Assembly (NCBI RefSeq): GCF_000244895.1
Contig: NZ_CM001441.1
Location: 4,616,198 to 4,680,197, forward strand
DNA: 64,000 bases
Source: Desulfosporosinus youngiae DSM 17734
GTDB taxonomy: Bacteria; Bacillota; Desulfitobacteriia; Desulfitobacteriales; Desulfitobacteriaceae
Direction of reading: 5' to 3'
Shown here: one piece after another, positions 18,909-26,053 of the stretch
How positions within the stretch are numbered: the stretch's first letter is position 1
How the letters are laid out: every line of letters starts with the position of its first letter
Notes under the pieces: generated by a model
Database searches by the model: none
What the model saw: only the letters and a program-made list of their open reading frames with translations
Told to the model about the DNA's origin: nothing
Made by a program: the position numbers and the translations under genes

Positions 18909-19898
18909 CTATGCTTCCTTAGCACGCCGAGTTGTCCGTTTTCGTGGAGTCAAGGTCGACTTTGGTTTCAGAATAGGCTTCTCTAATGTATCACTAGGCT
19001 GAGCAGGTGTTGACTCTTTGTCCTTTTCAGCTGTCTTAACAGATCCTGTTGCTGCTGCTTGCTCGGACTTATCAGCCTTAACCCGTTTAACTGGCTTACT
19101 TGTTACTTCCTCTGCCTTATTTATTAATTGACCTTTTTGATTTTCTGTCTGGGCAATACTGGCTCGGAGAGCTTCCATAAGATCGACCACTTTCCCACCT
19201 TGGACAGGAGGCTCCACCTGATAGGTTTCTCCCGCTACTTTGCTCTCTATCAGCCGAACCATTTGTTCATGCAGCTCATCCTTATATTTATCAGGTTCAA
19301 ATGAGTGAGCTAAATTTTCGATCAATTGCCTGGCCATGGTCAGTTCTGCCTCTGTCAAAACTACTTGATCCCAATCCACATCCATATGACGAATTTCCTT
19401 AGGGTAATACATGGTTTCCATAACCAACCCTTTTTCGAAGACACGCAGGCAGGCGAGATGCTGCTTGGAACGCATTGTAACCCGAGCCAAAGCAACTTTG
19501 CCGCTTTCCTCCATAGACTGGCATAGTAAGCGATAGGCTTTCATGGCAGTTTCTTCCGGAGAAAGATAATAGGATTTTTGGTAATAAATCGGATCAATTT
19601 CCTGAAGATTAACAAAATCTAAAATATCAATAGACCTGCTCATGGGTTGTTCCAAGGTTGCAAGATCATCCTTACTTAAAACAACATACCGATCCTTTTC
19701 ATATTCAAATCCCTTCACTAAATCATCTGCACCAACCTCTACATCACAAGCCGGGCATCTTTTAATAGAGCGAATCCGATTTTTACAATCTTCATGAAGA
19801 TAATTAAACTTAAATTCTTGTGATTCTGTTGCCGCATGCATTTTAACAGGAACATTAACTAAGCCGAAACTAATGGACCCTTTCCATAACGTATGCAT
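18909..19898 (-). CDS. ku: Ku homodimer, DNA end-binding protein of non-homologous end joining
   Basis: Threads onto double-strand breaks and recruits LigD. 329 aa. The Ku core begins MHTLWKGSISFGLVNVPVK, with FNYLHEDCKNRI and the CPACDVEV pair, through LIENLAHSFEPDKYKDE. From about residue 245 the tail is Lys/Thr/Pro-rich and low complexity (ending PRKRTTRRAKEA), longer than the minimal bacterial Ku and probably DNA-binding. ATG with GAGGAGG upstream. In Bacillus, ku-ligD is switched on in the forespore by SigG; a SigG-like promoter is suggested at 19919-19949. The expected ligD partner is only a remnant here. Confidence 0.94.
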   Translation of the reverse strand: MHTLWKGSISFGLVNVPVKMHAATESQEFKFNYLHEDCKNRIRSIKRCPACDVEVGADDLVKGFEYEKDRYVVLSKDDLATLEQPMSRSIDILDFVNLQEIDPIYYQKSYYLSPEETAMKAYRLLCQSMEESGKVALARVTMRSKQHLACLRVFEKGLVMETMYYPKEIRHMDVDWDQVVLTEAELTMARQLIENLAHSFEPDKYKDELHEQMVRLIESKVAGETYQVEPPVQGGKVVDLMEALRASIAQTENQKGQLINKAEEVTSKPVKRVKADKSEQAAATGSVKTAEKDKESTPAQPSDTLEKPILKPKSTLTPRKRTTRRAKEA

Positions 19899-19918
19899 AT
19901 AACATTCCTCCTCAAGTT

Positions 19919-19949
19919 TAGTGTGATCAACAAAGGATGTATTAATGCA
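19919..19949 (-). promoter_or_regulatory. Possible SigG-type promoter of ku
   Basis: Minus strand TGCATT, 18-bp spacer, CACACTA, resembling the forespore SigG consensus (-10 near CATACTA). Transcription would start close to the ribosome site, which is tight, so this is tentative. Confidence 0.35.
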
Positions 19950-19960
19950 ACCGAGTGTTG

Positions 19961-19995
19961 AAAAGGAGGCAAAACAAAAAACTTTGCCTTTTGTT
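19961..19995 (-). terminator. Weak terminator-like hairpin after the DUF3786 gene
   Basis: AGGCAAA (19967-19973) and TTTGCCT (19983-19989) with a 9-nt loop; on the minus strand the stem is followed by CCTTTT. Flanks are A/T-rich on both sides. Confidence 0.35.
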
Positions 19996-20164
19996 TATAG
20001 ACAAAGTTTAACCTAATATTATTTTTTCTTTAATAGTCCTAAAATCATTAGCTTCCATTTGAAGTTCAATTCGCTAAAATAAATCCATTTTCCTTCATTT
20101 GTAAGCATCTGTAATGTCATAACTAACATAGGTTTGAATAATTTCTTAGCTTCACTGCGCCTCC

Positions 20165-20770
20165 CTATAACATCGCTTTAATTCGTTTAAGTCCGAAAAC
20201 GACCATACTAGCCAAGACTGCAAAATCCTCAGTTGGTAGTATTAAAGGGGCCGAAGCATCGAACAGAATATTACCGGAAGCCGGGAATTCATCATCCGCT
20301 CTCCAAAGAATTAAGGCCACAGGAATGCGCGGAAATACTCTATATGTGACCCCGACATCTCCAAGCCCATTAGATTGTCCGCCTAAACGTGTTACCACTT
20401 CTAGAAGGCTATCCGGATCAGAACCAAAGACTCGAACCAGTGGATCAATAGCCCGGCCGGTAAACGGTTTGATATAAATGGCCCCCCCCGGTAATTCTTT
20501 GAAAGAAATGAACTTCCCCACTTCTAAAGGCTCGCTGAGGTTCGAAACGTAATGCAAAATTAATATTTGAGCAGCAATTGGCAGCTCTCCGTCAGAAGTA
20601 TTCATAGGCACAAACTTCCCGCCGGGATAATCGATCTTAAAATGTTGGCCCAGGAATTCAAGAACGAGGGCATTACCCTCAATAGAATAGCCAGAGCAAC
20701 GGGCCATATCCTCTAAGGAACACGCACGGAACTTTTCAAGAGCCACCTTATAGGCTGCAGTGTAATTCAT
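20165..20770 (-). CDS. DUF3786 domain protein of unknown function
   Basis: 201 aa, soluble, matching my recollection of the DUF3786 family, which is common in strict anaerobes and has no settled role. The start is the ATG at 20768-20770 with AGGAGG seven bases upstream; a GTG directly before it is less well spaced. Visible features: one Cys pair (ACSLEDMARCSG), FKIDYPGG, ILILHYVSN, and a C-terminal RIPVALILWRADDEFPASG followed by LFDASAPLILPTEDFAVLA, typical of this family. It stands alone between repeat-rich gaps. Confidence 0.7.
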   Translation of the reverse strand: MNYTAAYKVALEKFRACSLEDMARCSGYSIEGNALVLEFLGQHFKIDYPGGKFVPMNTSDGELPIAAQILILHYVSNLSEPLEVGKFISFKELPGGAIYIKPFTGRAIDPLVRVFGSDPDSLLEVVTRLGGQSNGLGDVGVTYRVFPRIPVALILWRADDEFPASGNILFDASAPLILPTEDFAVLASMVVFGLKRIKAML

Positions 20771-21171
20771 CACTTCTCCTCCTGACCTATCAACTTACTC
20801 TCTCTGCCGGAATCATTATTTAACCGTAACGTTTTGAAAATCATCAGGGGTTGCTCTGGTCGGGCAGCTTCGCCACATCCGTGCAAGATTAGTTAATTCG
20901 TGCGAAGACAGTGTCTTCGTACCGCAACATTCCGAGGCTCGTCCACTCCGCCGGTGCGGGACTCCGCCAAACCTCCGGGTAGTACCTGATGTGAACCCCT
21001 GGCTCCGTCTCCCCGCACCGGCTTGTGGGCTTTTACCGCCTCTCCATGCAATGGGTTCGCTTCTGTGGCGAAGCTGCCCTACTCGCGGGTCTGGGAATTC
21101 TTCTGCATGTCTTTAGGGTCTGCCGCGGCACCATCAAAGGATGAAAACGAGCGTCTTCTTTTTCTGAGTAG
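20771..21171. other. 400-bp gene-free gap holding a GC-rich repeat element
   Basis: The middle (20862-21079) is the nested inverted-repeat element listed separately. The rest, 21091-21171, shows only a weak hairpin near the end of the TIM-barrel gene. No ORF with a ribosome site was found on either strand. The base composition is clearly richer in GC than the flanking genes. Confidence 0.6.
20862..21079. repeat. GC-rich element with nested inverted repeats
   Basis: Ends in a perfect 15-bp inverted repeat (GGGCAGCTTCGCCAC at 20862-20876, its complement at 21065-21079). Inside are a perfect hairpin CGAAGACA-G-TGTCTTCG (20903-20919) and a perfect 11-bp pair GCCGGTGCGGG (20950-20960) with CCCGCACCGGC (21012-21022). 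No transposase and no clear target duplication were seen. Could be a non-autonomous mobile element, a decayed intron or insertion end, or a structured RNA. Confidence 0.7.
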
Positions 21172-22002
21172 TCAGCTTAGTGCATAGTAGGTCTGTTGTA
21201 AGAGCAAAGCATCATTTTCTAAGTTTGGGCTTTCGCAAATCGCCAATCCTTCCACTCCAAAACTATGACATGCTTTCATTAACTCTTCATAACGTAAGTC
21301 AGATTCCTTTATTACAAGATGACGCTTCTCGCCCTTCAATCCATATTCAATTCCTGATATATGAAAATGCACATTCTTTACCCAGCGATCCCCAAGTTCC
21401 TCAGCAGTTTTATCCAGGATCTCACAAAATTCATCATAGGAATTATACCTTCCATTTGTTCGGGCATGAAGATGGCCGAAATCGATACAGGGCAATACCC
21501 CCGGAACCTCTTTAGCAATCTGAATTGTTTCCGCCAGGTCTCCAAACTGAGTTCCTTTTCCGGTGGTTTCCGGACGAAGTATAACATCATTTCCCTCTGC
21601 ATCAAGGACTTCACGCACAAGAGTAAGTTCTCGGACCACTCGTTCTAATACTGCCTCTGACGGATCATTATGATAGAAGGCAGGATGGAAAATGACACTT
21701 CGTACACCGATAATTTGGGAAATTCTTGAGGTATGTATTATCCGATCCCGACTTGCCGTAATTTTCTCCGACTCACGGGAGTTCAGATTGATATAATAGG
21801 GAGCATGACAACTTAAGGCGATATTATCCTCTTTAGCGGCGGCACCAACTTTTCTGGCTTTCTCTTCACCCATTCGAACTCCTTGGACAAATTCTAATTC
21901 CAGGGCACCGAGATTCAATTCTCTGATACGGCGCACACCTCCCTCGCTGGATCGGTCCTTGGAGGAAAGCGGAACACCTGCGGTTCCAAATAATAATGGC
22001 AA
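21172..22002 (-). CDS. Endonuclease IV-like TIM-barrel protein (AP endonuclease family 2 fold)
   Basis: 276 aa. Shows the metal-site pattern of the xylose-isomerase/endonuclease IV fold: SCHAPYYINL, FHPAFYH, LRPETTGK, CIDFGHLHAR, NVHFHISG and a final CESPNLE. This order of His, His, Glu, Asp-x-x-His, His, Glu fits deoxyribonuclease IV-type AP endonucleases; exact substrate not proven. A frame reaches an ATG at 22032, but a perfect TATAAT with a TTGGCT -35 lies directly before it, so transcription would start inside; the TTG at 22000-22002 with GGAG upstream is preferred and gives MPLLFGTAGVP. Divergent from the spore protein gene, consistent with spore DNA repair. Confidence 0.8.
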   Translation of the reverse strand: MPLLFGTAGVPLSSKDRSSEGGVRRIRELNLGALELEFVQGVRMGEEKARKVGAAAKEDNIALSCHAPYYINLNSRESEKITASRDRIIHTSRISQIIGVRSVIFHPAFYHNDPSEAVLERVVRELTLVREVLDAEGNDVILRPETTGKGTQFGDLAETIQIAKEVPGVLPCIDFGHLHARTNGRYNSYDEFCEILDKTAEELGDRWVKNVHFHISGIEYGLKGEKRHLVIKESDLRYEELMKACHSFGVEGLAICESPNLENDALLLQQTYYALS

Positions 22003-22032
22003 AAGGTTCACTCCATTGCTATTTTTTCTCAT

Positions 22033-22061
22033 ATTATATCTTTTTTCCGTTAAAAAGCCAA
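22033..22061 (-). promoter_or_regulatory. SigA-type promoter of the TIM-barrel gene
   Basis: Minus strand TTGGCT (22056-22061), 17 bp, TATAAT (22033-22038). The perfect -10 sits one base ahead of the apparent first ATG, which decides for the internal TTG start. Confidence 0.6.
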
Positions 22062-22132
22062 TGAAAGCCCAAAGGAGAACAAAATTTCAAAGATATATTA
22101 GCCTGATTTACCAGTAAAACGCTAAGTTCTTC

Positions 22133-22163
22133 TACATATTGCATTCAAAATTTAGCTATACTA
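22133..22163 (+). promoter_or_regulatory. Possible SigG-type promoter of the spore protein gene
   Basis: TACATA (22133-22138), 18 bp, TATACTA (22157-22163), resembling forespore SigG promoters that drive ssp genes; spacing equals the ku candidate. Confidence 0.4.
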
Positions 22164-22224
22164 ATATTACTTTCATCATAGAGTGTTGAAAGAAACTGAC
22201 CCAATTTTGAAAGGAGGATTCCAT

Positions 22225-22416
22225 ATGTCAAGACGACGTAGCAGCATTATGTCTGACGCATTGAAAGAACAGATCGCTCAAGAGTTAGGTTTTGCGGGAA
22301 CCCTTCATCAAGAAGGATTTGGAGGAGTTTCTTCGCGTAACTGCGGCAATATGGTGAAAATGGCCATTGAACTTGCCGAAAGAAATCTGCCTAACAATAC
22401 TTCTAATTTCACCTAA
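22225..22416 (+). CDS. Small acid-soluble spore protein, alpha/beta type
   Basis: Coats and protects DNA in dormant spores and is degraded at germination. 63 aa, the only plus-strand gene here. The ATG at 22225 has AAAGGAGG upstream; the longer frame from 22183 has no support. The two family blocks are visible: ALKEQIAQELGF near residue 12 and, after SSRNCG, GNMVKMAIELAERNL. A Cys in the second block (SSRNCGNMV) is uncommon. The germination-protease site in the first block is not typical here and could not be confirmed. Divergent from the endonuclease IV-like gene and convergent with hsp20. Confidence 0.9.
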   Translation: MSRRRSSIMSDALKEQIAQELGFAGTLHQEGFGGVSSRNCGNMVKMAIELAERNLPNNTSNFT

Positions 22417-22422
22417 TAATTT

Positions 22423-22459
22423 AGAGCCGAGCAATTGATGCTCGGCTCTTCACTTTTTC
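22423..22459 (+). terminator. Intrinsic terminator of the spore protein gene
   Basis: Eleven-pair stem around GAGCCGAGC / GCTCGGCTC (22424-22448) with a 5-nt loop, followed by TCACTTTTTC. It also lies at the 3' end of the convergent hsp20 gene. Confidence 0.75.
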
Positions 22460-22489
22460 ATTCTTATTTCATCCTTAGCTTATTTTTCA

Positions 22490-22921
22490 TTAGTGAAAAT
22501 CAACCTCAATCCGTCGTGCTGCCGGATGATCATCTTTCAAAAAGCTCAGTTTTAATAGCCCATTCTTATAACTTGCGTGGGCTCCATCCGTCTTTACGAG
22601 CGCAGGAAGAGTCAATAACCGAGAAAACGTTCCATAATATCGTTCCGAGTGCCGAGCGATGCTTTCCGCTTCTTCTTCGTGGATAACACGCCGAATTTCG
22701 CCCTCAATCATTAAGCGATTTTCATCTAGAGTTATTCTGAGATCTTCAGGTTTTTCAATTCCTGGAATTTCTGCAGTTACAATAACCTTATTCTGAGTTT
22801 CTTCTACATCAATAGGATATAAAGCATCTGAAAAGTTTTCCTTTCCGCGTCTTATGAACCGGTTCATCTCATGCCAGAACGGGTCTAACATGCGGTACGG
22901 TTCATTTGGAATTAAGGACAT
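22490..22921 (-). CDS. Hsp20 / alpha-crystallin small heat shock protein
   Basis: ATP-independent holdase. 143 aa. The alpha-crystallin domain spans about residues 38-130, with DVEETQNKVIVTAEIPGI, the GTFSRLLTLPALV strand region and YKNGLLKLSFLK (the A-x-x-x-N-G-L-L motif is intact as ASYKNGLLKL). The C-terminal ARRIEV motif replaces the usual I-x-I. ATG with AGGTGA upstream, and a good SigA promoter at 22973-23001. No CIRCE or HrcA box was seen. Confidence 0.93.
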   Translation of the reverse strand: MSLIPNEPYRMLDPFWHEMNRFIRRGKENFSDALYPIDVEETQNKVIVTAEIPGIEKPEDLRITLDENRLMIEGEIRRVIHEEEAESIARHSERYYGTFSRLLTLPALVKTDGAHASYKNGLLKLSFLKDDHPAARRIEVDFH

Positions 22922-22972
22922 AATCTATCACCTCTATATCAGTTTCTCTTATGATGCGCTGGACAATGAAAG

Positions 22973-23001
22973 ATTATGTAGACTAATTCCTGTGCTATCA
23001 A
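22973..23001 (-). promoter_or_regulatory. SigA-type promoter of hsp20
   Basis: Minus strand TTGATA (22996-23001), 17 bp, CATAAT (22973-22978); both hexamers match five of six positions. The -35 lies three bases past the stop of the upstream gene. Confidence 0.7.
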
Positions 23002-23004
23002 AGT

Positions 23005-23940
23005 TTAATTTACATTATAGTATTTAAAGATTCGTAACGCCCTCAGAGTATTCCAGCGACTGGGTTCGCCGACTTCTTCCATTTCAAACAGAGCTTCTCC
23101 TGCATGTCGGATCTGCATAGGCCAGGTGCCATCCATGCTTTGCTGCGTTTTAAGAACATCAATGCCATCTTGCATTCTCGGATCATAGGGAACTTCTGCA
23201 TCACGAAAATAATCGAGTGCCCTAATCACATCATAACGCCATCTCAGAGGGTAGGAGAAGAGAAGCATTTTGGTATCAATAATTTCTCCTGTTTTATCCG
23301 ACTTGAAAAGTCTATGCTGTAATATAAACTCTCTTGACTGACGTTCTACTTCTTGTAACTCTGATAAACGATATGTATATCCATTCTTCGCATACTCTAA
23401 GATTCCCTCTATCACCGCTATCGTCGAATGCAATGAACTATGTGTTGCCCCTTTTCTATTAAGTCTGCAATTAAAGCCGCCGTCGTTCATATGTTGAAGC
23501 AAAATAAAATCAATAATAGAGTGTAAATAATATTCTTTTGCACCAAAATACGAAGCATAATTTAAAACCATTCCATTAATACAAACATCACTCTGTTTAA
23601 TAATATTCGATGGATTGATTCCGCCGTCCGGACCTTTTTCGTATCTGAAAATAGCACTTAGGGTATCCTTTATTTCCTTAATATCTGAAGATATACCCAT
23701 ATTTTTTAAATCTAGGAGAATATAATGTGTATTTACCCATTTAGGCTGGTAAAATCCTCGGCCCATATTAATCTTGATATGGCGACCATTAAAAAATTGT
23801 TTTCCCCAGCCTTCAAATTGAATGCGCTTTTTAAGCGCTTCCGTATGTCTTGGATCAGTCTCCAATATATCCCTGTGTGTTTGATACTGTATAACGGCAT
23901 CCCCTTGTAGAAGCCAGTCAACGACTTTATTTGCTGTCAT
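23005..23940 (-). CDS. Squalene-cyclase/prenyltransferase-like toroid protein, function unknown
   Basis: 311 aa, no signal peptide or membrane segment. Repeated helical motifs with Gly/Trp turns (DGGINPSNI, DGGFNCRLN, DGTWPMQIRH) are those of the alpha/alpha toroid found in terpene cyclases and prenyltransferase beta subunits. The DxDD acid motif of squalene cyclases is not seen, so it is unlikely to be a classical cyclase; relatives of this size are annotated only by fold. A Cys in KQSDVCINGMVLNY and the His in ATHSSLHSTIAV are notable. ATG with AGGAGT upstream. Stands alone after a 466-bp gap. Confidence 0.65.
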   Translation of the reverse strand: MTANKVVDWLLQGDAVIQYQTHRDILETDPRHTEALKKRIQFEGWGKQFFNGRHIKINMGRGFYQPKWVNTHYILLDLKNMGISSDIKEIKDTLSAIFRYEKGPDGGINPSNIIKQSDVCINGMVLNYASYFGAKEYYLHSIIDFILLQHMNDGGFNCRLNRKGATHSSLHSTIAVIEGILEYAKNGYTYRLSELQEVERQSREFILQHRLFKSDKTGEIIDTKMLLFSYPLRWRYDVIRALDYFRDAEVPYDPRMQDGIDVLKTQQSMDGTWPMQIRHAGEALFEMEEVGEPSRWNTLRALRIFKYYNVN

Positions 23941-24406
23941 CTTTTTACTCCTATCCTAATTTATTAGACATTTCTCTTGTCAAGCGTATGTGCTGCGGCT
24001 TTAGAATGAAAGAATTGTCCCGTCTTATCAAAAATCCCTGGTTCTTTAGTGTCTATGAAGTCTCTATTTTTCATTTGCGTTAATTAGCTCAGCAAATCAA
24101 CTTGGATACTTCGACATCTATTGGATTTCAATGGTAATCATTAATATTTTAATCTTTATTATCTGTAAATTCAAGGATCTTCATAAACATAAGTTATCGC
24201 TTTTCTCAAATTGAATAATTTAAAGAATATAATGTCTTTCGGCTTTTTCGGCCTAAAGCCAGTTTATAATACCTCCTCTGAACATAATATTCATTATATT
24301 CAGTTAATTATATTCAACACGTGTTCCGAATATCCTTTTAGAGCGGATAAGAATTTTCTACCTATTATTCACCTCATAATCAATGATATCTGGTTATTAA
24401 TCATAA
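23941..24406. other. 466-bp AT-rich gap between comM and the toroid-protein gene
   Basis: No convincing gene. Contents: an AACACGTGTT palindrome (24316-24325) beside two TTATATTCA direct repeats; a hairpin GGCTTT...AAAGCC (24241-24260); on the minus strand an orphan strong ribosome site AGAGGAGGT near 24270-24280 with no ATG, GTG or TTG at the right distance; and a possible promoter TTGAAT-17-TAAAAT (24146-24174). It may hold the remains of a small gene. Confidence 0.4.
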
Positions 24407-25963
24407 CTAAAAGAACCGTTTATCCAAAGCACGAAACTGTATTGCCTCAGCCAAGTGCTCTGGAAGAATATCTGCAGACCCACCCAGGTCCGCGATCGTA
24501 CATGCAACCCTTAAAATACGATCATGAGCGCGAGCACTAAGATGCTGGCTCTCAAAAATCCTTTGTAAGAGCGATTCTCCGCTCAGAGTCAGCTTACCAA
24601 ATTCTTTGGTTTCCTTCGCCGTCATCTCAGCATTCGTTTTTGCCGGTCCCAGACGGGCCCATTGTCTCTGACGAGCCGACATTACTCTCTCCCTGACAAC
24701 CCTAGACGATTCCAGGTTGGAATTGTCCTTCAACTCAGAATAATTCAGCCTGGGCACTTCAACATGCATATCAAAACGATCCAGGAGTGGTCCGGAGATT
24801 CTTCCCCGATAGTTTTGGATTTGCTGGGGTGTACAGTGGCAAACTCTTCCCTGATCACCAAAAAATCCGCAAGGACATGGATTCATGCTGGAGATGACAC
24901 TGACATGGGCGGGATAGGTTATACTCCCTGTTTGTCTGGTAATTGTCAATTCCCGGTCTTCAAGGGGCTGGCGTAAGCATTCTAATACTTCTCGTGAAAA
25001 CTCCGGAAGTTCATCAAGAAACAGCACCCCGTGATTGGCTAAACTTAACTCCCCCGGGCGCAGATTCCTTCCTCCTCCAATCATACCCACCTTAGTAACC
25101 GTATGGTGAGGACTCCTAAAAGGACGATGTTGTACCAAAGAGCCATTACAATTTAGCAAACCACAAACACTGTAGAGCTGAGTGACCTCAATGCTCTCCT
25201 TCTCGCTTAATTGAGGAAGTATCCCTGAATAAGCCTTAGCTAACAGGGTTTTCCCTGAGCCTGGAGGCCCCACTAAGACAACATTATGCCCACCGGCAGC
25301 TGCTATTTCTAAAGCTCGCTTTACATTTTGCTGTCCATGAATATCTGCCCAGTCTACATTTACCCCTTTATTTAATTCCGGTTCGGGAGAGCGGGATAGT
25401 AGGTCATCCTGAAAGCTGCCCTCGTTTTCTATCCCTTTTACAACTTGTGCCAGAGTGTCTGTACTATGGGTTATCAGCCCAGACACTAAACGAGCTTCGG
25501 CCAAATTATCCGGCGGTACAATCAAAATCAAGGTTTCTCCGGTCTGAGCCTCGTCTAAGCCAGATTCAGTATTTTCTTTATCTAAAGTTATCGCCATGGT
25601 CAGCACGCCTGGCACTGGTCGGAGACTTCCTTCTAAAGAAAGTTCCCCAGAGAAAACGTAGCGCTGTGATGAGGGCATGCATTGCCCCGTCGCAGCAAGT
25701 ATCCCGATCGCAATCGGCAGGTCGAGTCCAGACCCTTCTTTACGTAAATCCGCAGGAGCCAAATTGACCGTGACCCGCTGAAAGGGGAACTTATAGCCTG
25801 AATTTCGTATTGCTGAACGCACCCGATCCCGCGCCTCTCTAACAGCAGGGTTAGGAAGACCAACTATGTCAAAGCTTGGCAGCCCATTTGACACATCAAC
25901 TTCTACTCGTATTATATGAGCTTGTAAGCCAAGGACACTCATTCCATATACGGCGGCGAACAT
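24407..25963 (-). CDS. comM: YifB/ComM family Mg-chelatase-like AAA ATPase
   Basis: ComM relatives act as helicases for branch migration during natural transformation; in non-competent bacteria the role is unclear. 518 aa. N-terminal Lon-protease-like domain (VEVDVSNGLPSFDIVGLP, then NLAPADLRKEGSGLDLPIA), Mg-chelatase AAA core with Walker A GPPGSGKTLLAKAYSG (about residue 235) and Walker B VLFLDELPEF, and a C-terminal CPCGFFGD...CHCTP four-Cys zinc site with RISGPLLDRFD. ATG with GAGGTGA upstream. Together with dprA it is one of two transformation-linked genes in the window. Confidence 0.92.
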   Translation of the reverse strand: MFAAVYGMSVLGLQAHIIRVEVDVSNGLPSFDIVGLPNPAVREARDRVRSAIRNSGYKFPFQRVTVNLAPADLRKEGSGLDLPIAIGILAATGQCMPSSQRYVFSGELSLEGSLRPVPGVLTMAITLDKENTESGLDEAQTGETLILIVPPDNLAEARLVSGLITHSTDTLAQVVKGIENEGSFQDDLLSRSPEPELNKGVNVDWADIHGQQNVKRALEIAAAGGHNVVLVGPPGSGKTLLAKAYSGILPQLSEKESIEVTQLYSVCGLLNCNGSLVQHRPFRSPHHTVTKVGMIGGGRNLRPGELSLANHGVLFLDELPEFSREVLECLRQPLEDRELTITRQTGSITYPAHVSVISSMNPCPCGFFGDQGRVCHCTPQQIQNYRGRISGPLLDRFDMHVEVPRLNYSELKDNSNLESSRVVRERVMSARQRQWARLGPAKTNAEMTAKETKEFGKLTLSGESLLQRIFESQHLSARAHDRILRVACTIADLGGSADILPEHLAEAIQFRALDKRFF

Positions 25964-26053
25964 TCAATCACCTCTTCAAAGATAGAATGTTCGTGTTAAT
26001 TCTATAAATTCCTTCCAAATAGTTATAATTGGACGATATTTTTGTCATTCTCA

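Noticed and set aside
24250-24285. Strong AGAGGAGGT ribosome site on the minus strand suggesting a small gene
   Set aside because: No ATG, GTG or TTG at suitable distance; a CTG start would give only 16 residues.
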